Source: Microvirga sp052114605 (lineage in GTDB: Bacteria > Pseudomonadota > Alphaproteobacteria > Rhizobiales > Beijerinckiaceae). Taken from it: 64,000 nt of DNA. Below the pieces are notes generated by a model, which was not told where the DNA came from, ran no database searches, and saw only the letters and a list, made by a program, of their open reading frames with translations. The translations under genes and the position numbers were made by a program. The DNA is taken from assembly GCF_052114605.1 (NCBI RefSeq), contig NZ_JBFRFB010000006.1:186001-250000 (forward strand), read 5' to 3'. Below are positions 24,763 through 34,238 of the stretch, one piece after another. Each line of letters opens with the position of its first letter. Position 1 is the first letter of the stretch.

Positions 24763-26989
24763 TGGCCGCCGCCCGTCTCCTGCCCGATGCGATCAGGCGC
24801 TTGATGCGCTGCCGCTTGCGCAGGCGCGATGCGGCGAGCAGCATCTGTCCCGCCCACCGATAGACATTGCGCTCCTTCACCTGATCGCGCATCAGCCGCA
24901 TGCGCTCGCGCTGCTCGTCCTGCGGCATCGTCAGCGCACGGTTGATGGCCTGGCCCATGGCATGGGCGTTGTAGGGATTCACGATCAAGGCTTCCGACAA
25001 TTCGCGCGATGCGCCGGCGAAGGCGGAGAGAATGAGCACGCCCTCTTCGTCGTCGCGTGCCGCCACGAATTCCTTGGCGACGAGATTCATGCCGTCGTGC
25101 AGGCTCGACACGATGCACAGATCCGCCGCGCGGAACAATTCGAAGACCTCGTTGGGCTCATGATGGCGGATGAGCAGCTTGATCGGCTCATACCCCTCGC
25201 TGCCATGGCGCTCGTTGATGTCGCGCGCCAAGGCCTCCGCTTCCTCCTGAAGCTGTCGGTAATTGGCGAGCTTGCTGCGCGTGGGCGCCGCCACCTGGAT
25301 GAAGCAGAAATTGCCGTGCCATTCGGGATGCTCCCCGAGCAGCGCATCGATGGCCTGCATGCGATCGAGAATGCCTTTCGTGTAGTCGAAGCGCTCGATG
25401 CCCACGCCGACACGCATCTCCAACGGAAGGCCGAGCCGCTCGCGCACCGCGCGCCTGCACTCCTCGACAGGCTGTTGCCCTTCGAGCGCGGTCGGCGGCC
25501 ATTCGATGGAAATCGGGTAGGGCCGGATCAGCGTTTCCTCGCCGCCGAAGGTGACCGAGTCGCGCTCGCGGTCGATGCGGCTTTCTACGTAGACGTCCAC
25601 TGCCTCCAGGAAGTTGTTGCAATGGGCCTGCGTGTGGAACCCGAGGATCGACGAGCCAAGCAGTCCGTCGATGATCTCCTCGCGCCAGGGACAGATGCCG
25701 AATGTCTCCGCATTGGGCCAGGGGATGTGCCAGAAGGTCACGATGGTCGCCTGCGGCAGCCGGTTGCGGATCATGCGCGGCAGCAGAGCGAAGTGATAAT
25801 CCTGAACCAGGATGATCGGATCCTCGCGCTTGGCTTCCGCCACGATGGCATCCGCGAATTTCTCGTTCACGGCCCGGTAATACTGCCAATCCTGCTCACG
25901 GAAGACCGGGCGCACGAAGGCGATGTGGCACAAGGGCCAGAGTCCCTCGTTGGCCGCGCCGTAATAATAACCGTCCTGCTCCTCGTCTGTCAGCCAGACG
26001 CGGCGAAGCGTGTAGGACGGATGGCTCGGCGGCACCGGCACACGGTCGGAAGAATCCACCACGTCGCGGTCCGCCGATCCGCTGCCATGGGCGACCCATG
26101 TGCCGCCACAGGCGCGCACCACGGGTTCGAGGGCGGAGACGAGGCCGCTTGCGGGAATCTGCAGGGTGATGCGCCCGTCATCGGCCTTGTTGTGGATGTA
26201 GGGCTCGCGGTTCGACACCACGATCACTTCCGATCCCGACAATTCGTTCGCGAGCGCCGCGCGCAACGTCTCCGGGCTCCAATCGGTATGAGCCGCGTCG
26301 ATGGTGCGGCGCGAGGCTTCGAGTTCCTGAAGCACGTCGCGGATTTCCTGGCCGAGCGGAATGATGTTCTCCTGCTCGGGCGTGCTTGCCGTACCGGAGC
26401 GGGCGCTCTCCAGGGCCTGGCGGATGGAGGCGAGCCAGCGCCGCATGATGAGGGCCGCGATCATGGCGGCCAAGGCGGCGGCGCCGAAGGCCACCCCGGC
26501 CAGCGCCAGGAACAGGTAGTTCCGCGCCTCTCCGCCGCGCCTGTCGGAATAGGTCAGGTCGTGCAGGACGACGAGGTGCCCCTTGCGGCCCTGCACGGTC
26601 AGCGGGAACGCGCTGACCAGAATGTCTCCCGTCTCGCCGCTGAAGGAGGAGAAGCTTTCCGTGTTGGAGCGGGCCGCCTTGTCGCAGGTGAAAGTCGACG
26701 GCATGTTGCGCGACGGGTAGCGCAGCTCGTCGCCGTCGCAATAGCCGATGGCCAGCACCCGCTCATCCGAGGCGATACGCTCGAAAAGATTCCCGATCCG
26801 GGGCCCGTCGTTGCGCGCGATGAGCCCGGCGACCTGGTCGCGGGCCGAGTTGAACACCAGGCGGGCCCGCAATTCCACGTCCCGGCGTGTCCATTGCTCC
26901 ACAAAGGATGTCGCGAAGGGCAGGACGGCTAGAATGACAATGGCGGCTACCAGCAACGCGATGCCGCCAAATCGAAAGATGATTCTCAA
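24755..26989 (-). CDS. otsA: Trehalose-6-phosphate synthase OtsA with an N-terminal membrane sensor-like module
   Basis: A 744-residue protein, about 270 longer than E. coli OtsA. Residues 8-30 are a membrane span, about 31-160 an extracytoplasmic region with two cysteines, about 163-187 a second span, then a HAMP-length linker with a short helical segment to about residue 245. The GT20 domain follows, starting at VIVVSNREPY. It carries LVQDYHFALLPRMIRN, FWHIPWPNAETF, GVGIERFDYTKGI and SLHDGMNLVAKEF, with UDP-glucose and Glc6P residues intact. It should make trehalose-6P at the membrane. It heads the otsA-otsB-GH15 operon. Confidence 0.93.
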   Translation of the reverse strand: MRIIFRFGGIALLVAAIVILAVLPFATSFVEQWTRRDVELRARLVFNSARDQVAGLIARNDGPRIGNLFERIASDERVLAIGYCDGDELRYPSRNMPSTFTCDKAARSNTESFSSFSGETGDILVSAFPLTVQGRKGHLVVLHDLTYSDRRGGEARNYLFLALAGVAFGAAALAAMIAALIMRRWLASIRQALESARSGTASTPEQENIIPLGQEIRDVLQELEASRRTIDAAHTDWSPETLRAALANELSGSEVIVVSNREPYIHNKADDGRITLQIPASGLVSALEPVVRACGGTWVAHGSGSADRDVVDSSDRVPVPPSHPSYTLRRVWLTDEEQDGYYYGAANEGLWPLCHIAFVRPVFREQDWQYYRAVNEKFADAIVAEAKREDPIILVQDYHFALLPRMIRNRLPQATIVTFWHIPWPNAETFGICPWREEIIDGLLGSSILGFHTQAHCNNFLEAVDVYVESRIDRERDSVTFGGEETLIRPYPISIEWPPTALEGQQPVEECRRAVRERLGLPLEMRVGVGIERFDYTKGILDRMQAIDALLGEHPEWHGNFCFIQVAAPTRSKLANYRQLQEEAEALARDINERHGSEGYEPIKLLIRHHEPNEVFELFRAADLCIVSSLHDGMNLVAKEFVAARDDEEGVLILSAFAGASRELSEALIVNPYNAHAMGQAINRALTMPQDEQRERMRLMRDQVKERNVYRWAGQMLLAASRLRKRQRIKRLIASGRRRAAANA

Positions 26990-27175
26990 ACCTCTATGTC
27001 CTCAAGATTTCTGTCTTGAACGGCTAAGCTTCAACTCCCGGTCAGCCTCGAAGTTTCGCTTTACGCCCGGACACCGGGAGGGGAAGGCGGCGTCCGCCAC
27101 TGTTTATGGGTTCCCGGCGGCAAGTTTCCAGGTTCCATCGGTCTGATACAGGGCTAAATTGCTGGTAGTGCATGG

Positions 27176-27212
27176 AAAATAAAAACGCCGCCGGCATTTC
27201 TGCCGACGGCGT
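27176..27212 (-). terminator. Intrinsic terminator of the type I secretion operon
   Basis: On the minus strand, arms at 27212-27201 and 27196-27185 (12 bases, one mismatch, 4-base loop) are followed by TTTTTATTTT. It lies 28 bases after the stop codon of the HlyD-type adaptor. The remaining intergenic space to otsA (to 26990) shows no other clear feature. Confidence 0.82.
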
Positions 27213-27239
27213 CTGGTTTGAAATCCCTGAAGCGAGAGA

Positions 27240-28565
27240 TCAATGCTCGCGGAAGGCGCGGGCGATCTGTTCCTGCATGGGCTTGAAGAAATATTCGAAC
27301 GGAGTGCGCTCGTTCACCTCGACGAAGACCTCGGCCTGCATGCCTGCGATGAGGTGCAGGTTTTCCAGGCGCTTGATCTCCTCCCCAGGTAGATCCACGC
27401 GGATCGTATAGAAGGACACGCCGGTCTGCTGATCACGGGAGACGTCGGCCGAGATACGGCTGACGGTGCCGTGCAGGTCGGGGATCATGCGGGCATTCGA
27501 AGCATGGACCTTCACCGTGGCCTTCTGCCCGAACTTCACCTGATCGATATCGTTCGGCATCACCTTGGCTTCGAGCTGGAGCTTATCGTTCGTGGGAACG
27601 ATCAGCATCACAGGCTCGGCCGGTGAAATGACGCCGCCGATCGTGTGAACGTTCAGCTGGTGCACGTAGCCGTCGCTCGGCGCACGGAGATCCGTGCGCT
27701 TGAGCTGGTCTTCGGCGGCCACCTTGCGCTCAGTGTATTCTGCCACCTTGCCCTGCATCTCGCGCAGTTCCTGCATCGCCTCGGCGCGCATCTGCTCGTC
27801 GATCTGGATGATCTGGAACTCGGTCTCGGCGATGCGGCTCTGCGATTGTGCGACGGCGGCGATCAGCTGGCCGCGCTGGCCTTCGATGCTCGCGGCGTCA
27901 CGCTCGAGGGCGTTCAGGCGGGGCAGCTGCACCAGGTTCTTCTGATAGAGCTCGCGGACGCCCTTGAGCTCTTCGACAATCAGCTCGGCCTCGCGGGCCT
28001 TGGCGGCCTGCTGTGCCTTCAGGCCGTTGATCTCGTCCTGCGATTGGGCAATGCGCTTCTTGAGCTGGTCCTTCTGCGCGTCACGGGCCGCACGGCGTGC
28101 GTCGAACAGGGTGCGCTCGGAAGACACGATCTTCCGAACGGCCGGCTCGTTGAGGCGATCCGTGAACTCGACCGGCAGCTGGATTTCGCTTACGCCATCG
28201 CGCTCCGCTTCAAGGCGCGCTGAGCGGCCCAGATACTCGTCGAGCTGCTTGGAGACCACCTGGAGGTTGGCGCGGGTCAGCGTCTCGTCGAGGCGGACCA
28301 GGAGGTCACCTTCCTTGACGCGCTCGCCTTCCTTCACCTTCAGCTCGCCGACGATGCCGCCGGTGGAGTGCTGGATCTTCTTGACGCTGTTGTCGACGAC
28401 GAACTGACCGCCCGCGACCACGGCACCCGAGAGGGTGGACGTCGCGGCCCAGAGGCCGATGGTGCCGGCAAACAAGGCGATCATGGAGATGCCGACGATG
28501 GTGGACTGACGAAGAACCTGCTGATGCAGCGTGGGCTTCGGGGCTTGAGTGGGAAGGACCAACAT
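27240..28565 (-). CDS. HlyD-family type I secretion periplasmic adaptor (PrtE-like)
   Basis: Membrane fusion protein of 441 residues. It has a short cytosolic N terminus, one membrane span near residues 22-42, a lipoyl-like half (GGIVGELKVKEGERVKEGDLLVRLD), long alpha-helical coiled coils about residues 100-280, and the second lipoyl/beta-barrel part DLRAPSDGYVHQLNVHTIGG. It links the ABC exporter to an outer-membrane channel. The outer-membrane TolC partner and the secreted substrate are not in the window. It begins right after the exporter stop codon. Confidence 0.9.
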   Translation of the reverse strand: MLVLPTQAPKPTLHQQVLRQSTIVGISMIALFAGTIGLWAATSTLSGAVVAGGQFVVDNSVKKIQHSTGGIVGELKVKEGERVKEGDLLVRLDETLTRANLQVVSKQLDEYLGRSARLEAERDGVSEIQLPVEFTDRLNEPAVRKIVSSERTLFDARRAARDAQKDQLKKRIAQSQDEINGLKAQQAAKAREAELIVEELKGVRELYQKNLVQLPRLNALERDAASIEGQRGQLIAAVAQSQSRIAETEFQIIQIDEQMRAEAMQELREMQGKVAEYTERKVAAEDQLKRTDLRAPSDGYVHQLNVHTIGGVISPAEPVMLIVPTNDKLQLEAKVMPNDIDQVKFGQKATVKVHASNARMIPDLHGTVSRISADVSRDQQTGVSFYTIRVDLPGEEIKRLENLHLIAGMQAEVFVEVNERTPFEYFFKPMQEQIARAFREH

Positions 28566-30353
28566 TTAACCAACCTCCCGCAGGCTGGAAGCCTGCGCCT
28601 GCGCTGCTGCCGAGGCCTGCTGCGGACGCACTGTCGGAGCCTGGGCCGGAGCCGTATTGCGTTTCATCACGCCCTGCAGGACCTCGTCCCGCGGGCCGAA
28701 GGCCTTGATGCGGCCCTCTTCCATGATGGCGACCTGATCGACCTGGCCGAGAGCGGCCGGGCGGTGAGTGATGACGACGACGATGCCGCCGCGCTGGCGA
28801 ACCGCGAGGATCGCCTGGTTGAGAGCCTCGTCGCCGGCGCCGTCAAGGCTGGCATTCGGCTCGTCGAGCACGACCAGGAACGGGTTGCCGAAGAGGGCGC
28901 GGGCCAGGGCGACGCGCTGGCGCTGACCGCCCGAGAGGGACGCGCCGCTTTCGCCGATTTTCGTATCGTAGCCGTCCGGCAGGTTGAGGACGAGCTCGTG
29001 GGCGCCGGCGGTCTTGGCCGCAGCGATAACGTCCTCGGGCTTCGCGTTCGGCTTGAAGCGTGAGATGTTCTCCGCAACGGTGCCTTCGAACAGCTCCACA
29101 TCCTGCGGCAGGTAGCCGATGTGCGGGCCTAGGTGGTCAGGTTCCCACTGATCGAGGGCGGCGCCATCGAGGCGGATCTCGCCGCGCAGGGTCGGCCACA
29201 CACCGACGAGGGCACGGGCGAGAGTGGACTTTCCGGAGGCGCTGGGTCCGATCAGGCCGAGGCCCTGGCCAGCCTGGAGCTGGAGCGCGGCGCCCTGGAC
29301 GACCGGCTGTGTCGAGCCGGGAGGACCGACATAGATGTCTTCGACAGACAGGCCCTGCTTCGGGCCGGGCAGCGGCATGCGCTTACCCTGAGCGGGCACG
29401 ATCGACATGATGTGCTGCAGGCGGCGATAGGCCTGGCGGGAGGCGGTGAAGCCCTTCCAGTGGGCGACCGCGATCTCGATGGGCGCAAGCGCACGGGACA
29501 TGAGGATCGAACCCGCGATCATGAGACCGCCCGACATCTGACCTTCGATCACGAGCAGGGCGCCGAGGCCCAGGATGCCCGACTGGAGAACCATGCGGAA
29601 CACCTTGGCGAAGGCGCTGATGCCGGCGGAGGATTCGCTGGCGGCCAGGCCGTCATTGACGTGGCGCACATGCACCTCGTCATAGCGCTTGGCGAGGAAG
29701 CCGAGCATGCCCAGCGCGCGGATGGCTTCCGCGTTGCGGCGGCTCGTCTCGGCCATGGCATGACGCTCGGCGCCGCTCTTGGTCACCTCGTAGGAGGGGG
29801 CCTTGCTCTTAGCGTCCGTATAGATGGTCAGGATGATGATGCAGATACCACCGAAGACGGACATGACGCCGACCCAGGGGTGGATCATGAAGCAGCCGAT
29901 AAGGAAGATCGGCATGAACGGCATGTCGAAGAGCGCTGTGGGGCCGAGGCCCGACAGGAACCCGCGGATCGTGTCCACGTCGCGAATCGGCTGCATGCTC
30001 TCGGCAGCCTTGGCGCCCTTCAGAGGCATGGTGGCTACGAGGTCGAACACGCGAGGGGCCAGAATTTCGTCGAACCGGGCGCCGATGCGCGCCAGCATCT
30101 TGCCGCGCAGCATGTCGAGGCCACCCGAGAGGGCGTAGGCCGCCAGGGTGATGAGCGAGAGGCCGATGAGAGTCGGGATGCTCCGGCTCGACAGCACTCG
30201 GTCATAGACCTGAAGCATATAGATGGAGCCCGTCAGGGCCAGGATGTTGACTACGGCCGAAAAGACCGCGACGCCGGTGAAGGACGGAAAACACGATTTA
30301 AGAGCGTCTTGGACCTCTGTGCTGTCTTCCCGATTTCTCGATGCCTGCTTCAT
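28566..30353 (-). CDS. Type I secretion system permease/ATPase (PrtD-like)
   Basis: ABC exporter (595 residues) with an N-terminal six-helix transmembrane domain (about residues 25-310) and a C-terminal ATPase with Walker A GPSASGKSTLA, signature LSGGQRQRVALARA, Walker B FLVVLDEPNASLDG and H-loop ITHRP. There is no C39 peptidase-like N-terminal domain, so it belongs with the PrtD/AprD exporters of RTX proteases and related proteins. With the HlyD protein it forms a two-gene operon, divergent from 30768. Confidence 0.9.
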   Translation of the reverse strand: MKQASRNREDSTEVQDALKSCFPSFTGVAVFSAVVNILALTGSIYMLQVYDRVLSSRSIPTLIGLSLITLAAYALSGGLDMLRGKMLARIGARFDEILAPRVFDLVATMPLKGAKAAESMQPIRDVDTIRGFLSGLGPTALFDMPFMPIFLIGCFMIHPWVGVMSVFGGICIIILTIYTDAKSKAPSYEVTKSGAERHAMAETSRRNAEAIRALGMLGFLAKRYDEVHVRHVNDGLAASESSAGISAFAKVFRMVLQSGILGLGALLVIEGQMSGGLMIAGSILMSRALAPIEIAVAHWKGFTASRQAYRRLQHIMSIVPAQGKRMPLPGPKQGLSVEDIYVGPPGSTQPVVQGAALQLQAGQGLGLIGPSASGKSTLARALVGVWPTLRGEIRLDGAALDQWEPDHLGPHIGYLPQDVELFEGTVAENISRFKPNAKPEDVIAAAKTAGAHELVLNLPDGYDTKIGESGASLSGGQRQRVALARALFGNPFLVVLDEPNASLDGAGDEALNQAILAVRQRGGIVVVITHRPAALGQVDQVAIMEEGRIKAFGPRDEVLQGVMKRNTAPAQAPTVRPQQASAAAQAQASSLREVG

Positions 30354-30767
30354 TTTCTTCTTTCCATCGATGGATCATGTTCGCGAACCCATCGTCGAGT
30401 TGCAGTACCATCATGCAAGAATATATCCTAGCATGAGGTTACCCGTCTTGCGACGGTTTCGATGTCGGGCTTTGGACCGCAAGGCATCCTAGCAGGAAAC
30501 TGCCGGATTAAGGTGGAAAATTCCCACAGTTCTTACGGATTAAAGATGCCCCCGAAGTCGGCGCATTCCGTTACGCCATCCTCTTTAGTAACCCTATCCA
30601 GTGTAACTATGTCAATAAAAAGACTCGCTCAACGCAGAAGTAAATTTTCTTACTATACATTTGGGTAGGCACTTAACTGTGCCGTAACGGAATGCGATAT
30701 TCTTAAAGGTAACGCTTCGGTAAATATTTATAGTTAAGCGGATGTGACCGACAAATGAGGTCGCATT
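30354..30767. promoter_or_regulatory. AT-richer divergent promoter region with a 14-base inverted repeat pair
   Basis: This 414-base space between divergent genes is clearly lower in GC than the flanks. CGCATTCCGTTACG at 30562-30575 recurs as its exact reverse complement at 30683-30696, 107 bases apart, one copy toward each gene. That layout is expected for a regulator acting on both promoters, possibly by looping. No regulator gene is adjacent. I find no convincing reading frame here. Confidence 0.5.
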
Positions 30768-31601
30768 ATGGAAAAGAATGACAGCCTTCAGGCCCCTGCC
30801 GCTTCCGCAGAGAACGCAGCGGAATCACCTGCAAGCGCTATCCAGATCGACCCTGCGGCAAATGCTGCTCTGGAAGAGGCGATCAGAAGCGCGAGAGCCG
30901 GTTTGAAGCCTGTTCCCTTGGTTGCTCCCGTCACGGCGGCCGAACCATCGACCCTTCATCTTATACCCAAGTCCCGACCCACTTTGATGTATCATTTCGC
31001 ACATGCTGCGACCGCGGTCGTCCTGATCGGCGCGGGCTGGTTCGCCTCCTACATGGGAACCCTCGGCAACCAAGAGGCTATCGAGCGCCTGGCGATGGAG
31101 ACGGCCCGCAGCCAGGAGGTTCTGGCCCGCCTCACCAGCGACCTTGAGTCGCTAAAGGGTACGATGGCTTCCTACAAGGACGTCAGTCACACCGCCTCGA
31201 CCGCCTCCGCCACCGATCAGGCCAAGCTCACCGAGAAGGTGGAGCGTCTAACCATCGCCCTGCAGGAGCCCGGTAAGAAGCTCTCCGCCATCGAAGCGCG
31301 GTTCGACAAGTTCGAGGGGCAGATCACGACGACCCTGAACAGCCTCAGCGCCAAGCCGGCTGTCACGGCGGCGGCAGCTGCTGCGGCCCCGGAGAGCACC
31401 CGGAAGACCGAGCCGGTGGACGGGTGGGTTCTGCGTGAGGTCTATAACGGGTCCGCCCTCGTGGAGAGCCGCAACCGGCGGCTTTACGAGGTCATGCCCG
31501 GCGGCGTCATTCCCGGCGTCGGCCGCGTGGAATCCATCGAGCGTCGCGGCGCACGCTGGGTGGTTCTGACCGACAAGGGCTTCATCGGCACCTACCGTTG
31601 A
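30768..31601 (+). CDS. Uncharacterised single-span membrane protein with coiled coil
   Basis: I do not recognise a named family. The 277 residues comprise a Pro/Ala-rich cytosolic N terminus (1-78), one membrane span (about 79-98), a coiled-coil region (about 100-195) with an Ala-rich linker, and a compact C-terminal domain (about 215-277) starting VDGWVLREVYNGSALVESR and ending DKGFIGTYR. The C-terminal part resembles domains often seen in Rhizobiales membrane proteins of unknown function. It is divergent from the type I exporter and could share its regulation. Confidence 0.7.
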   Translation: MEKNDSLQAPAASAENAAESPASAIQIDPAANAALEEAIRSARAGLKPVPLVAPVTAAEPSTLHLIPKSRPTLMYHFAHAATAVVLIGAGWFASYMGTLGNQEAIERLAMETARSQEVLARLTSDLESLKGTMASYKDVSHTASTASATDQAKLTEKVERLTIALQEPGKKLSAIEARFDKFEGQITTTLNSLSAKPAVTAAAAAAAPESTRKTEPVDGWVLREVYNGSALVESRNRRLYEVMPGGVIPGVGRVESIERRGARWVVLTDKGFIGTYR

Positions 31602-31605
31602 GCCT

Positions 31606-31737
31606 TCAGCGGGGAATGGTCCACCTGAGCCCGTAGACCAGCGCCGCGAAAACGGCGAGGCTCGCCACGTAGATGAAGACGAACCAGAGGAGGCGCTTGA
31701 CGCGCCCTCCACCCGGCTGCTGCGGCGCGGCCCGCAT
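31606..31737 (-). CDS. DUF2474-family small subunit of cytochrome bd (CydX-like)
   Basis: A 43-residue protein: a basic Gly/Pro-rich N terminus, then one membrane span RLLWFVFIYVASLAVFAALV and a short tail ending WTIPR. The pattern fits DUF2474 proteins that accompany CIO-type cytochrome bd, in the role CydX plays in E. coli. The ATG (31737) shares bases with the cydB stop (TGATG), so it is the third gene of the operon. It is easy to miss because of its length. Confidence 0.85.
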   Translation of the reverse strand: MRAAPQQPGGGRVKRLLWFVFIYVASLAVFAALVYGLRWTIPR

Positions 31738-32786
31738 CAGTGATACCCGTATCCGCCGCCCTTGATCTCCTCATCCACCTTTCCGCGGAACACGTAATAG
31801 GCATAAGCCGTGTAGGCGAAGGTGATCGGCAGCACGATGGCGAAACCGACCAGCGCGAAGAGCTGAGATTTCACCGTGTTCGCCGTGTCCCAGATCGTCA
31901 GGCTCGGCGGCACGAGGTAGGGAAACAGGCTGACGCCGAGGCCGAGATAACCGAGCAGGAACATGGCAATAGTCAGGAAGAACGGCCGCACATGCCGCCC
32001 CTCCTCCAGATCGCGGAACAGACGATAGGCTACATAGGCCGTGATCAGCGGAATCGGCGCGAGAAACGCGATGTTGGGCCAGGTGAACCAGCGCGTCTCG
32101 ATCTGCCTGCCGAGGAAAGGCACCCAGGCGGACACGATCGCCATGGAGATGACGGTTGCGATCAGGAACCGCACCGCCACGCGCCGCGCCCAAATTTCCA
32201 GCTCTCCGGTGGTCTTCATCACGCACCAGGTGGCGCCGAGAAGCCCGTAGCCGAAGATCAGGCTGATGCCGGTGAGCACGCTGAACGGCGTCAGGAAATC
32301 GAAAGTGCCGCCGGTGAACTGGCGTCCATCCGTCGAGAAGCCCTGCACGAAGGCGCCGAGCACCATGCCCTGGAAGAACGTCGCGGCGAGAGAGCCGAAG
32401 AAGAAGGCGTTGTCCCACAAAAACTTCGAGCGGTCCGACTTGAAGCGAAACTCGAAGGCGACGCCGCGAAAGATGAGCGCGATCAGCATGAGCGTGATCG
32501 GCACGTAGAGCGCCGGCATCATCACCGCGTAGGCAATGTGGAAGACCGCGAAGAGCCCGCCGCCGCCGAGAATGAGCCACGTCTCGTTGCCGTCCCAGAT
32601 GGGCGCCACCGAAAACATCATCCGGTCGCGCCAATTGTCGCTTTTCGCCGCCTTGAAGAGAATGCCGACGCCGAGATCGAAGCCATCGACGACCACATAC
32701 ATGGCCACCGCGACCGCGATCAGACCGGCCCAGATCAGCGGCAGCCAGAAAGCGAGACCTTCATACTGCATTCCGAAACCGAACAT
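31737..32786 (-). CDS. cydB: Cytochrome bd-type quinol oxidase subunit II (CioB/CydB)
   Basis: Integral membrane subunit (349 residues, about 8 spans) of the bd oxidase that reduces oxygen with quinol. Family motifs are YVVVDGFDLGVGILF near residue 32, WDGNETWLILGGGGLFAVFH and FRGVAFEFRF. The overall sequence is closer to the cyanide-insensitive CIO subgroup, which agrees with the DUF2474 partner downstream. It follows cydA by 12 bases. Confidence 0.93.
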   Translation of the reverse strand: MFGFGMQYEGLAFWLPLIWAGLIAVAVAMYVVVDGFDLGVGILFKAAKSDNWRDRMMFSVAPIWDGNETWLILGGGGLFAVFHIAYAVMMPALYVPITLMLIALIFRGVAFEFRFKSDRSKFLWDNAFFFGSLAATFFQGMVLGAFVQGFSTDGRQFTGGTFDFLTPFSVLTGISLIFGYGLLGATWCVMKTTGELEIWARRVAVRFLIATVISMAIVSAWVPFLGRQIETRWFTWPNIAFLAPIPLITAYVAYRLFRDLEEGRHVRPFFLTIAMFLLGYLGLGVSLFPYLVPPSLTIWDTANTVKSQLFALVGFAIVLPITFAYTAYAYYVFRGKVDEEIKGGGYGYH

Positions 32787-32798
32787 GCTTCTCGCCTC

Positions 32799-34238
32799 CT
32801 ACCGTGTCAGCTGCGCCTGATGCCTAGGCTCGCCTTCCAGGCCTTCGTCCGTCACGGAGAACGGGCGCTTGGCCTTCCTGCGGGGATCGTCCTCGTCCGG
32901 CATCTGCTCGATCGGGTCGGGGCCGCGCCGCAGGAGCTTGGCGAGGTAATACGAGCCGAAGCCGAACACGAAGGCATAGACGACCATGAAGGTGACGAGC
33001 GACGCGCCGACCGCGCCCGCCGCAACCGGCGACACCGCATCCGCCGTGCGCAAATGTCCGTAGACCACATAGGGCTGACGGCCGATCTCCGCCGTGAACC
33101 AGCCGAACAGCACCGCGCCGAAACCCGAGGGAGTCATGATCATGGTGGCGGTGAGGAAAGTCCTGTTGGTGAACAGCGTGCCCCTGTAGCGCAGATAGAG
33201 GCTCCACAGGCCGATGCCCAGCATGGCGAAACCGAGGCCGACCATGATGCGGAACGAAAAGAACACCGGCCAGACCGGCGGGCGCTCATCGGGCGGAACA
33301 TCCTTGAGCCCCGGCACCACGCCGTCGAAGGCATGGGTCAGAACCCAGCTGCCGATCTTCGGAATCGCGATCTCGAAACGGTTCGTCTCGTTGACCTCGT
33401 CGGGGATTGCGAAAAGGCGCAGGGGCATGTTGTCCATGCGGTTCCAGTTGCCCTCGATCGCCGCAAGCTTCGTCGGCTGATATTTGAGCACGCCGAGGCC
33501 GTGCAGGTCTCCGATGACGATCTGCACCGGCACGAAGATCGCGGCGAACCAGAGCGCCATCGACATGGAACGGCGCGAGGCGGCGAGCTTCGCCTCCGGC
33601 GCATCGTGAGGATGGCGCAGCAGCATCCAGGCCGACATGCCGGCCACCGCGAAGGCCGTCGTGATGTAGCAGCCCATCACCATATGCACGTAGCGCAAGG
33701 GGAAGGATGGATTGAAGACGATCTCGAACCAATCGTCCGGCACCATCTTGCCGTTCTCGATGGCAAATCCGACCGGCGTCTGCATCCAGGAGTTCACGGA
33801 GAGGATCCAGAAGGCCGAGATCAGCGTACCCAAAGCCACCATGCAGGTTGCAAAGAAATGCAGCCGGTTGCCGACGCGCTCCCAGCCGAAGAGCATGATG
33901 CCGAGGAAGGACGCTTCGAGGAAGAAGGCGGTCAGCACCTCATAGGCCATCAGCGGCCCCACCACGTTTCCGGCGATTTCCGAAAACCGCGACCAGTTGG
34001 TGCCGAACTGGTAGCTCATGACGATGCCCGACACGACGCCGAGGCCGAAGGATACCGCGAAGACCTTCACCCAGAACCGGTAGAGATTGCGGTAGAGCGG
34101 GTTGCCCGTGCGGAGCCAGTTGAACTCAAGGGCCGCGAGCCAGCTCGCGAGGCCGATGGTGAAGGCCGGGAAGATGATGTGGAAGGCTATCGTGAACGCA
34201 AACTGGATGCGCGACAGCATCAGGGCGTCAAGTTCCAT
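32799..34238 (-). CDS. cydA: Cytochrome bd-type quinol oxidase subunit I (CioA/CydA)
   Basis: Subunit I of 479 residues carrying the three hemes and the quinol site. The haem b595 axial histidine lies in the N-terminal segment LSRIQFAFTIAFHIIFPAF, and GVVSGIVMSYQFGTNW, LEASFLGIMLFGW and the GRQPYVVYGHLRT segment near the Q-loop are clear. The protein is shorter than E. coli CydA (522) because the Q-loop is short, a CIO feature. No cydCD genes are adjacent. The basic C-terminal tail is not conserved. Confidence 0.93.
   Translation of the reverse strand: MELDALMLSRIQFAFTIAFHIIFPAFTIGLASWLAALEFNWLRTGNPLYRNLYRFWVKVFAVSFGLGVVSGIVMSYQFGTNWSRFSEIAGNVVGPLMAYEVLTAFFLEASFLGIMLFGWERVGNRLHFFATCMVALGTLISAFWILSVNSWMQTPVGFAIENGKMVPDDWFEIVFNPSFPLRYVHMVMGCYITTAFAVAGMSAWMLLRHPHDAPEAKLAASRRSMSMALWFAAIFVPVQIVIGDLHGLGVLKYQPTKLAAIEGNWNRMDNMPLRLFAIPDEVNETNRFEIAIPKIGSWVLTHAFDGVVPGLKDVPPDERPPVWPVFFSFRIMVGLGFAMLGIGLWSLYLRYRGTLFTNRTFLTATMIMTPSGFGAVLFGWFTAEIGRQPYVVYGHLRTADAVSPVAAGAVGASLVTFMVVYAFVFGFGSYYLAKLLRRGPDPIEQMPDEDDPRRKAKRPFSVTDEGLEGEPRHQAQLTR

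Noticed and set aside
24962..26932. Open frame of 656 codons antisense to otsA
   Set aside because: Shadow of the GT20 gene; no recognisable motifs and no ribosome site.
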